A stretch of 28,526 nt of DNA from JBFMFE01 sp040752295 (GCA_040752295.1 JBFMFE010000119.1:1-28526), one strand, 5' to 3'. Counted from the stretch's first letter, positions 1-7,586 are shown. Made by a program: numbers and translations. Notes: a model not told the origin generated them from the sequence alone.

Positions 1-55
1 GCCTCGCGCGCGTACACGCGCCCGCGCGCGCGCACGCGCTGCGCGTGCGTACACG
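1..55. repeat. Alternating purine-pyrimidine (CG/CA) tract
   Basis: The first 55 bases are almost entirely alternating G/C and C/A steps, with CGCGCG runs and two copies of a GTACACG core. Such alternation favours Z-DNA and cruciform structure. It is non-coding. The tract is cut by the window edge, so its full extent is unknown. Confidence 0.6.
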
Positions 56-70
56 AGAAAAACCGCCACT

Positions 71-130
71 CCAGAGGGGTCAACTTTGGACGCCTAAAGG
101 GGGTCAAAAACGCCCGCCGCTTGACACGGG
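71..130. mobile_element. Possible IS21-type terminal remnant
   Basis: Two spaced copies of a GGGGTCAA-type motif lie at 76-83 and about 100-107, separated by a GGACGCC segment and followed by CTTGACAC near 120. Repeated GGGGTCAA motifs are typical of the multiple terminal repeats of IS21-family elements. No transposase gene lies inside the window, so any element body would be to the left of position 1. This is pattern recognition only and could be a chance relic. Confidence 0.3.
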
Positions 131-220
131 GCATCTCGTTCCGGAAGGATGGGGTGAAGTAATCGCAGAAGCGGGCTGTTTCAAGATTTTGAAAGCGCCG
201 GAAGAGAAGACGGGCGGAAA

Positions 221-248
221 TTGACGACGGCGCGGAATAGTTTATACC
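221..248 (+). promoter_or_regulatory. Candidate sigma-70 promoter for an untranslated transcript
   Basis: TTGACG at 221-226 and TATACC at 243-248 are separated by 16 bases. The -35 matches 5 of 6 consensus positions and the -10 matches 4 of 6. No open frame with coding character follows on this strand before the strong hairpin at 494-546, so the pair may bound a small RNA or be a relic. Confidence 0.3.
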
Positions 249-254
249 GGAGGC

Positions 255-546
255 AAGATTGGTGAGGGTGATTATTGCCATGGCGCCGCCCGGGAAGGCC
301 GGGGGCGACGGGGTGCGGATAGTGTTTCAGGCAGGAATGGGGGCAGGCGCTGAATGTTGAATAAACCCCGGATATTGCAAAGACTTGAAAGATTTAACGC
401 GTGTGAGGCGCAGAGAAAAGAATATTTGCACTGCAACGCCGCGTTCCGGAAATAGCGGCGCGATACGGCCTGCCTGCCGCGCCTCGTAACGCAGCCCCGC
501 GGAATATCCCTGATGCCGTGCTTCAAGGATATTCCGGGGCGACTTT
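255..546 (+). ncRNA. Candidate small RNA or untranslated leader of unknown family
   Basis: This gene-free stretch lies between the candidate promoter at 221-248 and the terminator-like hairpin at 494-546. I looked for signatures of RNase P RNA, SRP RNA, tmRNA and tRNA and found none. Open frames here are short, arginine/proline-rich and look like random GC-rich translation. It also contains a short element near 347-366 that resembles one near 5622-5643. The idea of an RNA gene is inference from the promoter-terminator pairing. Confidence 0.2.
494..546 (+). terminator. Strong inverted repeat with T-tract (intrinsic terminator)
   Basis: GGAATATCC at 501-509 pairs perfectly with GGATATTCC at 527-535. 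The stem is extended by GCCCC (494-498) pairing with GGGGC (536-540) across a two-base bulge. GACTTTTTCC follows directly. The 17-base loop is long, but the T-run placement fits a rho-independent terminator on the + strand. No + gene is seen upstream in the window. Confidence 0.5.
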
Positions 547-564
547 TTCCGGAACCTTTTGCGT

Positions 565-594
565 TTGACCGCGGGGGTGAAACACGTTTAAGAT
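565..594 (+). promoter_or_regulatory. Candidate sigma-70 promoter for hisC-cmk, inside an inverted repeat
   Basis: TTGACC (565-570) and TAAGAT (589-594) are 18 bases apart, matching 5 of 6 and 4 of 6 consensus positions. The region also forms a hairpin: CCGCGGG (569-575) pairs with CCCGCGG (602-608), and GGTGA (576-580) with TCACC (594-598). The expected start near 601 would give a leader of about 110 bases before hisC. Confidence 0.33.
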
Positions 595-711
595 CACCCT
601 GCCCGCGGGGTCTGAGGGCGTTTTGAAGGCGTTTTCGGGGCGCGGCCGCGGTCTTCCTCGGTCCGGTACCCCCACAGCCGCGCGGCAGCCGTCCCACGAA
701 ACGCGAACGGG

Positions 712-1806
712 ATGAAAGACAGAGTCAACGCACACCTTCTCAGGGTCCAGCCCTACCAGCCGGGAAAACCCGCCTCCGAGGTGCAGAGGGAAATGGGGAT
801 CGCCGGCGTCCTCAAGCTGGCTTCCAACGAAAACCTGCTCGGTCCCTCGCCGCTGGCGGTGAACGCCCTGCGCGAGAACTCCGTGAAGATGAATTTCTAC
901 CCGGACGGCGGTTGCTATTATCTGCGCCGTCGCATCGCGGAAAAGTTCTCCGTCCCGCCGTCCAACGTTGCGATCGGAAGCGGCACGGACGAGATCATCC
1001 GCATACTGTGCCAGATTTTCCTGCGTCCGGGCACGCAGGCTGTAATGGGGCATCCGTCGTTCGTGATGTACCTCATCTCCCCGCTCGTGGCGGGCGCCGA
1101 CGTCGTCCAGGTACCCCTCCGCGACCATACCCTCGACCTCGACGCCATGCTCGATAAGGTGAGCGACAGCACGCGGATCGTCTTCATAAGCAACCCGAAC
1201 AACCCCACAGGCACAATCGTCACGAAGGCGGAAACCGAGTCTTTCCTCGCAAAACTGCCCCCGGACGTGCTCGCCGTCTTCGACGAGGCGTATTTCGAGT
1301 ACGTTAACGACCCGCGCTCGCCCGACGCGATGGAATATTTCCGCCCCGACGGCAACGTCGCGGTGCTCAGAACGTTCTCCAAAGTCCACGGACTCGCGGG
1401 GCTTCGCGTCGGCTACGGCTTCCTCCCGGACGCCGCCGCGGACGCCTTCGACCGCGTGCGCAACCCCTTCAACGTGAACCAGGCGGCTCAGGAAGCCGCC
1501 CTCGCCGCCCTCGGCGACCTCGACCACGTCCGCAAATCCGTTGAATTCAACAGGCGCGGAAAACTGGCGCTCTGCCGCGGACTCGACCGCCTCGGCGTCG
1601 GGTACATACCCACTCACGCGAATTTCATACTCGTCAACGTGCGCGCCGACTCCGAGGAAATCTTCAAAAAGCTTCTGCTCAGGGGCATCATCGTCCGCCC
1701 GGGGAGGTTCCTCGGCTATCCGACGCACGTAAGGGTAACGATACCCTCCGAATCCGATTGCCCACGGTTCATTGACGCCCTCGAAGAAGCGCTCGCCGAA
1801 CGATGA
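712..1806 (+). CDS. hisC: Histidinol-phosphate / aromatic aminotransferase (PLP fold type I)
   Basis: The 364-residue protein has the full class I/II aminotransferase layout. SNEN at 38-41 contacts substrate, NPNNPTG is at 161-167, DEAY at 191-194 and the PLP-binding lysine is K224 in TFSKVHGLAG. The C-terminal RPGRFLG region with its arginine for the substrate carboxylate is also present. Length is normal for HisC (about 350-365). The enzyme moves an amino group from glutamate to imidazole-acetol phosphate in histidine synthesis. HisC paralogues can also transaminate prephenate or phenylpyruvate. Its partner here is cmk rather than his genes, an association otherwise seen in aromatic amino acid clusters, so an aromatic aminotransferase role is a real alternative. 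The ATG at 712 gives the usual N-terminus, though no strong ribosome binding site precedes it. Confidence 0.92.
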   Translation: MKDRVNAHLLRVQPYQPGKPASEVQREMGIAGVLKLASNENLLGPSPLAVNALRENSVKMNFYPDGGCYYLRRRIAEKFSVPPSNVAIGSGTDEIIRILCQIFLRPGTQAVMGHPSFVMYLISPLVAGADVVQVPLRDHTLDLDAMLDKVSDSTRIVFISNPNNPTGTIVTKAETESFLAKLPPDVLAVFDEAYFEYVNDPRSPDAMEYFRPDGNVAVLRTFSKVHGLAGLRVGYGFLPDAAADAFDRVRNPFNVNQAAQEAALAALGDLDHVRKSVEFNRRGKLALCRGLDRLGVGYIPTHANFILVNVRADSEEIFKKLLLRGIIVRPGRFLGYPTHVRVTIPSESDCPRFIDALEEALAER

Positions 1807-1864
1807 TGCGGAACAAACCGTGGTCGGCTCGGCGGGACGCCGCCCCGCGGCAGCATCGCGCGAC

Positions 1865-2587
1865 ATGGACGCTGAAAAGAAAAGGAAATTGAGAATCGCC
1901 ATAGACGGACCCGCCGGCGCGGGAAAGACCACCGTCTCGAAGCTCGCCGCTCAACGCCTCGGACTCGAGTACGTGGACACGGGAGCGATGTACCGCTGCG
2001 TCGCGCTCAGGGCGCGCCGCGAAAACGTTGACCCGCGCGACGAACGGCGGCTGGGCGCCATCGCGCGGACGATGGAATTCGAATTCAGGATTGACGAAGA
2101 ATCGGGGGTGAACAGGGTCTTCATGGACGGCGAGGACGTCACCGAGGCGATCCGCGGCGAGCGCGTATCGAGCCTCGCATCAGCCGTCTCGGCGGTCTCC
2201 GCCGTGAGGCGCGAACTCGTCGCCAGGCAGAAGCAAATGGCGGCGCGCGGCGGCGTGGTGATGGAAGGGCGGGACATCGGAACGGTTGTCATCCCCTACG
2301 CCGAGGTCAAGGTCTTCCTCGACGCCTCCGAGCAGGAACGCGCGCGCCGCAGGCATCTCGAACTTCTGGAAAAGGACGGCGCCGCGCCGCCGCTCGAACG
2401 GATACTGCGCGACATCCACGAAAGAGACCTGCGCGACTCCACGCGTGAGGACTCGCCCCTCGCGCCGGCGCTGGACGCCGTCCGCCTCGAGACCGACGGG
2501 AAGTCCATCGCGCGCGTCGTGGACGAGATAATCGAGATCGCCGCCTCGAAAACCGGCAGTTCCGCGCGACCGGGTCACGACGCCTGA
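1865..2587 (+). CDS. cmk: Cytidylate kinase (CMP/dCMP kinase)
   Basis: It phosphorylates CMP and dCMP with ATP in the cytoplasm. From the ATG at 1865 the protein is 240 residues, close to the usual 220-230. The P-loop GPAGAGKT is at 15-22, followed by the YVDTGAMYR nucleoside-monophosphate motif. GRDIGTVV in the middle and the arginine-rich lid region (RARRRHLELL) are also family hallmarks. The frame is open further upstream and could begin at GTG 1820 or TTG 1772, which would overlap hisC. I prefer ATG 1865 because the extra residues are non-conserved and low complexity. No start has a clear Shine-Dalgarno. The 58-base spacing from hisC suggests co-transcription. A short CCCCG/CGGGG hairpin at 2598-2610 follows the stop. 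Confidence 0.93.
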   Translation: MDAEKKRKLRIAIDGPAGAGKTTVSKLAAQRLGLEYVDTGAMYRCVALRARRENVDPRDERRLGAIARTMEFEFRIDEESGVNRVFMDGEDVTEAIRGERVSSLASAVSAVSAVRRELVARQKQMAARGGVVMEGRDIGTVVIPYAEVKVFLDASEQERARRRHLELLEKDGAAPPLERILRDIHERDLRDSTREDSPLAPALDAVRLETDGKSIARVVDEIIEIAASKTGSSARPGHDA

Positions 2588-2753
2588 AACCGCCGGTCCC
2601 CGCGCCGGGGGCGTTTCGCAACGCCGCGGCGCCCTTCCGCCCGGCTAAAACAACCCCGCGAATCTTCTTCACCCATCCCAAACCCCACTCCACCTATGAA
2701 AGTTCACCGTTTCTTGTGTGATTTGCGGAATTGCTGCGGCCCGGCGGGCAATC

Positions 2754-2781
2754 TTTACAAATTTCCCCCAGAGGATATAAT
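2754..2781 (+). promoter_or_regulatory. Sigma-70 promoter for the beta-barrel gene
   Basis: TTTACA (2754-2759) and a consensus TATAAT (2776-2781) are 16 bases apart. The predicted start near 2788 leaves a 70-base leader. The flanks match the promoter at 24610-24638: both read TCTTTACAAAT at the -35 and TATAATT at the -10. Confidence 0.72.
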
Positions 2782-2857
2782 TCTCAATGAGACCCGGTTG
2801 AGAGCGGAGAATTTCTATGTTCAAAACTGAATACATCATCCGTCAAGGTGCAAGAGA

Positions 2858-4279
2858 ATGAAAACCCTGATGAAAGTCGGCGCAGTGATCATAGTGGCGG
2901 TTTTTATCCTGTCCCTTCAGGCGGCCGTGGCGGAAAGCGGCAAGAAAAAGGAAGGCGGCGAAAAGAAAAAGACAGCGGAAACCGAAAAGAAAAGCGACAA
3001 GAAAGAAGAGGGGGAGGAAATTGGCATATGGAAGTACGATCTGGCATTCGGGACGGATTTCGAGTCCTCCAGAATCGACAACACGATTTACAAGCCCGAG
3101 TTTTCGATTGCTTATAAAAGGACGAAAAAATCCTCGGTCTCGTTGAAACTTAAATTGTCAGACGACGATTATACGAGAACCCACTCGAACGACAGGCTCA
3201 AGCTGGACATGGAATGGAAAAAAAAGTTCGCCGGGGGAGACGTGAAGGCAAAGATCGGCGTTGTGGATTACCCCAGGAACAGAGCGAAGGACGCTGTGGA
3301 TTACACCCTGGAAGCCTCAAGGAAGTTCAACAAGATGCACGCGTCCACCTTCTCCTTTACCTATTCGCCGGATTTCTACGGCGGCCGCTCGAAACTGATA
3401 TTGGAGGATGGAGAGGAGGAGGGCGAGGATGAAGAAGAGGAGGATGAAGAAGAGGAGGGGGAAGAAGAGGACGCCGAGACGGTTTGCCGCAATCTGTTCG
3501 AGGAGGAAATCGCGGAAGATGACGACGGCAACCCCCTCTGCGTTGACGGCGAATGTGGTCTTACCTGGTGGGAGTATTATTACGAGGAGGGCATAGACGA
3601 CGGCATGGACGACGACGAGGCTACCGACTACGCCGACGAGCAGGAAGACCTGATATGCGCACAGTCCGAGCCAGTCATACCGGGCAGGACGGACCCCATC
3701 ACACAGATAGTCGACATCAGAGGAAAAACCATGACATACGTTTTAGGGCACACCTACTCGCCGGACAAAATGACGTCGCTCAACCTGAAACTCAAGAGAA
3801 AAGACGTCTCCACTACGGGCAGCGTGACGGGCAAGGACAGAAACAAAGAAGTTGACACCGTGAATGCTGCTCTGGGCTTCGACCGCGATATAAACAAAAG
3901 AAACAAGTTATCCTTTGATTTCGATTACGAAAAAGGCAGGTCCGCCATCCGCAACATGGGCATATCTCCTGACAACTCCTACAGGGAATACACTTACAGG
4001 GCGAAGTTCTCGAACGAGATGGGCGAGGAATGGAAAGTCTATCTCGACGCGGAACGGTCGGACAAGAAGTACACCACTTCCAATCCCGTTATCATAGATA
4101 AGAACTTCGGCCGCAGGGACGACGGCGTGAAATACGGATTGATGTTCAAGTACGAGCCTAACAAGGAACTGGAATACACCTTCGGCTACAGAAGCAGCGA
4201 CAAGAAGTTCAGAAAACTGACAAGCATCACCAAGGCCGATGTGGACACCTACAGCGTGTCGGTGCAATACAGATTTTAA
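2858..4279 (+). CDS. Exported beta-barrel protein with acidic, cysteine-bearing insert
   Basis: I do not recognise a named family. The 473-residue protein begins with a clear Sec signal peptide (MKTLMKVGAV..., predicted cut after AVA near residue 25). A Lys/Glu-rich tether follows at about 27-53. The rest alternates hydrophobic and polar residues as in membrane beta-strands, ending in YSVSVQYRF, whose terminal Phe is the usual outer-membrane targeting signal. An extremely acidic insert at about 181-275 contains runs of Glu/Asp and four cysteines, and would sit in one long loop. Porin-like MtrB/PioB barrels are a possible relative, but no haem-protein partner is nearby. The ATG at 2858 is supported by AAGGTG 7 bases upstream. 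The next gene is also an exported acidic protein. Confidence 0.75.
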   Translation: MKTLMKVGAVIIVAVFILSLQAAVAESGKKKEGGEKKKTAETEKKSDKKEEGEEIGIWKYDLAFGTDFESSRIDNTIYKPEFSIAYKRTKKSSVSLKLKLSDDDYTRTHSNDRLKLDMEWKKKFAGGDVKAKIGVVDYPRNRAKDAVDYTLEASRKFNKMHASTFSFTYSPDFYGGRSKLILEDGEEEGEDEEEEDEEEEGEEEDAETVCRNLFEEEIAEDDDGNPLCVDGECGLTWWEYYYEEGIDDGMDDDEATDYADEQEDLICAQSEPVIPGRTDPITQIVDIRGKTMTYVLGHTYSPDKMTSLNLKLKRKDVSTTGSVTGKDRNKEVDTVNAALGFDRDINKRNKLSFDFDYEKGRSAIRNMGISPDNSYREYTYRAKFSNEMGEEWKVYLDAERSDKKYTTSNPVIIDKNFGRRDDGVKYGLMFKYEPNKELEYTFGYRSSDKKFRKLTSITKADVDTYSVSVQYRF

Positions 4280-4627
4280 AAAACCATGGCGTTTGCCTTA
4301 AGGAATATCGCGCTTGGAGAGATAATATGGACAATGGACGAAAGGACATCGGCGGGGACGTGGCGAACATCACATGCGGGGAATATCGGCGCACCACGCC
4401 GTGTCATACTGTAAATGCGGCACTGAACCAAGCCACGGAAAGGAAACCGGCACAAAATGGTTGTAGGTGAATTTAAATCTACTTCTGGGATACAAAACGG
4501 AACCTGCAATACTTACGTTTTCGAACGCTTCACCAATACTTTCGTTCTTACTCCGAAGAGGCGCGTGGGACGCGCCTGCGGAGTTTTTCATATTGACCCG
4601 GAACAAAAAAGCAAAGGGGGAATTTTT
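4280..4627 (+). other. Gene-free leader region between two exported-protein genes
   Basis: These 348 bases contain no convincing coding frame. Base composition is lower in GC than the flanking genes. The last part holds a terminator-like hairpin (4551-4588) and the ribosome binding site of the next gene. I saw no known riboswitch consensus. It may be a long regulated leader, or the 3' region of the upstream transcript. Confidence 0.5.
4551..4588 (+). terminator. Intrinsic terminator or attenuator 40 bases before the TSP3 gene
   Basis: The inner stem AGGCGCGT (4559-4566) pairs perfectly with ACGCGCCT (4570-4577) around a GGG loop. The outer stem CTCCG (4551-4555) pairs with CGGAG (4579-4583). 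TTTTTC follows immediately. The shape is a textbook rho-independent terminator. It lies only 40 bases before the next start codon, leaving little room for a separate promoter, so a transcriptional attenuator is plausible. Confidence 0.65.
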
Positions 4628-5458
4628 ATGAAAAACCTGCTAATGGTACTCATGGTAGCGCTCGCAGTCCTTTTCCTGTCGGTCGCGCCCGTCAAAGCCC
4701 AGGAAGAAACGAACGTGAACGTTGGCGACACGAATGTTGTCAACGTGAACATCAATGCCCTCGACACGGACGGCGACGGCATACCCAACGACGAGGACGC
4801 GGACATGGACGGCGACGGGATCGAAAACGCCGATGACGCCGATGACGACAACGACGGCACCTCCGATGCCGAAGACCTCGACGATGACAACGACGGTGTC
4901 TCCGACGCCGCCGAGGACGGCGACACCGACGACGACGGCATTCTCGACGAAGCGGACGCCGACGACGACAACGACGGAACGCTTGATGCGAAAGACCTCG
5001 ACGACGACAATGACGGAACGCCGGACACCGCCGAGGACGAGGATTATGACGGTGTCTCCGACGCCGCCGAGGACGGCGACACCGACGACGACGGAATTCT
5101 CGACGAAGCGGACGCCGACGACGACAACGACGGCACCTCCGATGCCGGAGACCTCGACGATGACAACGACGGCGTCTCAGACGCAGCGGAGGATGGCGAC
5201 ACGGACGACGACGGCATTCTCGACGAAGAGGACACCGACGATGACAACGACGGCGTCTCAGACGAGGAAGACCTTGACGATGACAACGACAGCGAACTTG
5301 ACGCCGACGAGGACGAGGATTTCGACGGCGTCTCAGACGAGGAAGAAGACGAAATGGAAGACGAAGAGGAAGTAGAAGTTGAGGAGGACGAGGAAGAAGG
5401 GGGAGAAGAGGACGACGTAGAGGAGGAAGAAGAGAAGGGGGAGGAGGACGAGGAGTAA
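4628..5458 (+). CDS. Secreted thrombospondin type 3 (calcium-binding Asp-repeat) protein
   Basis: The 276-residue product starts with a clean signal peptide (MKNLLMVLMVALAVLF, cut after VKA near residue 23). From about residue 40 it is a chain of DxDxDG-type repeats (DTDGDGIPNDED, DDDNDGVSDAAEDG, DTDDDGILDEAD), the thrombospondin type 3 pattern that binds many Ca2+ ions. The last 40 residues are almost pure Glu/Asp. No membrane anchor or sorting tail is present, so it is probably periplasmic or released. ATG 4628 was chosen over an upstream in-frame extension because AAAGGGGGA precedes it at good spacing and the signal peptide begins there. Its function is unknown; roles such as a calcium-stabilised surface linker are inference. 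It probably works with or beside the acidic barrel encoded upstream. Confidence 0.82.
   Translation: MKNLLMVLMVALAVLFLSVAPVKAQEETNVNVGDTNVVNVNINALDTDGDGIPNDEDADMDGDGIENADDADDDNDGTSDAEDLDDDNDGVSDAAEDGDTDDDGILDEADADDDNDGTLDAKDLDDDNDGTPDTAEDEDYDGVSDAAEDGDTDDDGILDEADADDDNDGTSDAGDLDDDNDGVSDAAEDGDTDDDGILDEEDTDDDNDGVSDEEDLDDDNDSELDADEDEDFDGVSDEEEDEMEDEEEVEVEEDEEEGGEEDDVEEEEEKGEEDEE
4895..5255 (+). repeat. Internal coding repeat in the TSP3 gene (three copies)
   Basis: A block of about 84 bases starting at 4895 recurs at 5051 with only about one difference, and again, more diverged, at 5171. Spacings are 156 and 120 bases (52 and 40 codons), so the frame is kept. The first two copies look like a recent in-frame duplication. 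Confidence 0.8.
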
Positions 5459-5512
5459 CCCGCAGGCAACCGGCAGGACACCGTTTGAAACGTCTGGAAA
5501 ACAGGCGAAAAC

Positions 5513-5539
5513 GAAGGCCCCGTTATGGGGCCTTCTTTA
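5513..5539 (+). terminator. Intrinsic terminator after the TSP3 gene
   Basis: GAAGGCCCC (5513-5521) pairs perfectly with GGGGCCTTC (5527-5535) around a GTTAT loop and is followed by TTTAT. It lies 55 bases after the stop codon. Confidence 0.9.
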
Positions 5540-5593
5540 TCTGTGATGGGCACGTTCAGCATTTTGGGACCGAAAGCCCCTTGCACAACCTGA

Positions 5594-5645
5594 AGAAGAA
5601 TGGGGTCAAAGAAGAATGGGCTCAGGCGTTGAGTGTTGAATAGAG
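5594..5645. repeat. Short direct repeats resembling the end of a REP/RAYT-type element
   Basis: GAAGAATGGG(G/C)TCA occurs twice in tandem (near 5594 and 5610), followed by AGGCGTTGAGTGTTGAATA. A similar sequence, CAGGCGCTGAATGTTGAATA, lies at 347-366. GGGTCAGG..TTGA.. sequences often flank REP-associated transposase relics. No transposase is present; the origin is inferred. Confidence 0.35.
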
Positions 5646-5656
5646 TGGAGAATGAG

Positions 5657-5675
5657 GGGCGGTTTCGCCCTTTTT
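5657..5675 (+). terminator. Second + strand terminator hairpin
   Basis: GGGCG (5657-5661) and CGCCC (5666-5670) form a five-pair stem around GTTT, followed by TTTTTCTTT. It may back up the terminator at 5513. Confidence 0.6.
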
Positions 5676-5690
5676 CTTTGAAGTTCGGTG

Positions 5691-5721
5691 AAAAACCGGC
5701 GCCGCGGAAAGAGCCGGCGCC
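5691..5721 (-). terminator. Terminator for the - strand radical SAM / MotE-like operon
   Basis: GGCGCCG (5698-5704) pairs with CGGCGCC (5715-5721). Read on the - strand the hairpin is followed by GGTTTTTC. It begins a few bases past the stop of the MotE-like gene. Confidence 0.65.
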
Positions 5722-5726
5722 TTGCG

Positions 5727-6071
5727 TCAGCGCTGTGCTTTGCGGCGGGCGAGCATCCTGGAGAGTTTGGCGGCTTCTGTCGGCTCCATCGCGGAGAGTA
5801 CGTCGGCGACGTTCTTTTCCTTCATCGAGGCGAGGATTTCGACGCGCTCCTCGTCCGATAGGTTGTTGAAGATGTCAACCACGGTCTCGGCGGAGATTTT
5901 TTCGAATATCTTCGATACCGCGCGGTAGTTCTCGGTCGCGGGGAGCGCGGCTGCCGCCTGGGGCGCCAGCATGGCAATCGCGGGGGCGGCTGCCGCTCCC
6001 GGCGCGGCGGGCGCCGCCGCGGATTCCGCGCCGGGCGCGGGGTCAGTCGTCGTACCACGGGGGTTTGACAA
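5727..6071 (-). CDS. MotE / MgtE-N-like small protein
   Basis: The 114-residue frame has an Ala/Pro-rich first 45 residues, then a helical domain with SAETVVDIFNNLSDEER and MKEKNVADVLSAMEPTEAAKLS. These pairs of helices are typical of the MgtE intracellular N domain and the related C-terminal half of MotE, a chaperone of the flagellar stator. The domain would fold in the cytoplasm. No transmembrane segment or signal peptide is visible, so it is not a full MotE or a magnesium channel. The TTG at 6071 overlaps the upstream gene by 29 bases. An in-frame ATG at 5972 would remove most of the low-complexity region and may be the real start. Co-transcription with the radical SAM gene is likely. A motility role is inferred from the domain and from flagellar promoters elsewhere in the window. 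Confidence 0.7.
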   Translation of the reverse strand: MSNPRGTTTDPAPGAESAAAPAAPGAAAAPAIAMLAPQAAAALPATENYRAVSKIFEKISAETVVDIFNNLSDEERVEILASMKEKNVADVLSAMEPTEAAKLSRMLARRKAQR

Positions 6072-7575
6072 GCTCTGTGAGGACGCGCCCGCCGCGCGAC
6101 AGGGGGTATATCTTTCTTCGAAGCGACGCGAAGACCATTCTGATCGTGACGATCAGCCACCAGATGTACATGTTGCGTTTGTACGCGCTGCGGCTGAACA
6201 GTCCCCTGAGAAACCAACGCGCCGTCACGTAACGCCGGCTCATCTCGATGGTGAGTTCCTCGATGCGGCGGCGTGACAGTTCTCTGGACGACATGACCGG
6301 CGTGAGCCAGTCGTACCGTGAGAAGTCCTCCACCTCGATCCAGCCCTTTTCCTTCGCCTCGCGCCACAGGGGCGTGCCCGGGACGGGCGTGAGGGGATGG
6401 AAGCCGGGATAGTCGAGGTCGAGCGCCTTCGCGAACCGGAACTGCCTGAACATGGATTCCTTCGTCTCGTCGCGGATGCCCACGATGAAGGTCCCCTGGC
6501 GGAAGACGCCGGGGTACCTGTCGCTCAGGAGCCTGAAGCACTCGATGGTCGCGCTTTCCCTGTAGAATGGCTTGTTCATCTTTTTCAGTTCCTCGTCCTC
6601 GGCTCTTTCGACGCCGATTGAGACGTGGCAGAGTCCTGAGCGGACTAATTTCTCGAATATGCCGAGTTTCTCGTCGCGCAGAATGCCGTCCACGCGCATG
6701 AAGGCGAACCACAGCGTCTTCAGCCCGCTGCGGATGAGCTTTTCGGCGAACTCGTCGTTCCACGCCGCGTCCCTGTTCCAGTACTCGTCCACGAAGACGA
6801 GGCATCTTTTACGGTACCGTGAGGAAAGCAGGCGGATTTCCTCGATGACGCGGTCCACCGATTTCGTGCGCCACCGGGGCACGTATCTCCATTCGCCGCC
6901 CCTCACCTCGACGTCCGCCATCTGAATCCACCAGCAGCAGAACGAGCAGTTGCTGACGCAGCCGCGGCTGTGGTGGATGGTGGTTCCCCCTGGCGAGAAG
7001 AGGAACCGCGAGGCGCCGTAGCGGTCCATCGGGAGGAGGTCGTAGGCGGGCAGCGGGAGCGAGTCGAGGTCTTCGATCAGCGGGCGGGGCGGCGTGCGTA
7101 CGAACTTGCCGTTGCGGTTGTAGGCGATGCCGCGCACGTCTTCGAAGCTTTCCGCTCCGGCTTCAATCGCCGAGAGCAGTTCCACGAGCGTGGCTTCGCC
7201 TTCCATGCGCACGAGGAAATCAACGCAGCCGGAGGCGAGTGTCTCGTCAACGAGGTTGGAGAAGTGGACGCCGCCCGCGATTGTGACGGCGCGCGGGAGC
7301 GTTTCCTTCACGAGGCGCAGCGCGCGGAGCGATTCGCCGGAGTAGAGGGCGTGGCTCTCGCCCACGCCGACCGCGTCCGGCTCGCCGCGGCGCAGCTCTG
7401 CCGCGAGCGTCTTCCAACCCGTGCGCCGCGGCGCGCAGTCAATTATGCGCGCCTCGTGTCCTGCGCGGCGCAGGACCGCGGCGAGGCACGGCAACGCCTG
7501 CGGGACGAGGTAGTTGTCGTCGGCGTTGACGTAGGGCCAGAAGTATTTCGGTGGCTGTATGAGCCAGACTTTCAT
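6043..7575 (-). CDS. B12-binding radical SAM protein
   Basis: The 510-residue protein has an N-terminal Rossmann-type cobalamin-binding region (about 1-150; MKVWLIQPPK, later AVTIAGGVHFSN). A radical SAM barrel follows, with the [4Fe-4S] ligands C206, C210 and C213 in a CxxxCxxC motif (RGCVSNCSFC). The classic DxHxxG cobalamin ligand motif is not evident, as in many members of this class. Such enzymes use S-adenosylmethionine for methylations or rearrangements, but the substrate cannot be told from sequence. Positively charged residues dominate the C-terminal 100 residues. The ATG at 7575 sits just after an extended -10 promoter. The gene overlaps the MotE-like frame by 29 bases; no metabolic cluster surrounds it. 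Confidence 0.88.
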   Translation of the reverse strand: MKVWLIQPPKYFWPYVNADDNYLVPQALPCLAAVLRRAGHEARIIDCAPRRTGWKTLAAELRRGEPDAVGVGESHALYSGESLRALRLVKETLPRAVTIAGGVHFSNLVDETLASGCVDFLVRMEGEATLVELLSAIEAGAESFEDVRGIAYNRNGKFVRTPPRPLIEDLDSLPLPAYDLLPMDRYGASRFLFSPGGTTIHHSRGCVSNCSFCCWWIQMADVEVRGGEWRYVPRWRTKSVDRVIEEIRLLSSRYRKRCLVFVDEYWNRDAAWNDEFAEKLIRSGLKTLWFAFMRVDGILRDEKLGIFEKLVRSGLCHVSIGVERAEDEELKKMNKPFYRESATIECFRLLSDRYPGVFRQGTFIVGIRDETKESMFRQFRFAKALDLDYPGFHPLTPVPGTPLWREAKEKGWIEVEDFSRYDWLTPVMSSRELSRRRIEELTIEMSRRYVTARWFLRGLFSRSAYKRNMYIWWLIVTIRMVFASLRRKIYPLSRGGRVLTELVKPPWYDD

Positions 7576-7586
7576 CCGCCCGATTC

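Noticed and set aside
523..1932. Long - strand open frame opposite hisC
   Set aside because: Antisense to a well-conserved gene; composition is an artefact of GC-rich codon usage and no family resemblance is seen.
4893..5256. Regular repeats considered as a CRISPR array
   Set aside because: Repeats are in-frame Asp-rich codons with no unique spacers of constant length.
4588..5586. Serine-rich - strand open frames opposite the TSP3 gene
   Set aside because: Serine runs are the reverse complement of Asp/Glu-rich repeats; the + strand has signal peptide, ribosome binding site and terminator.
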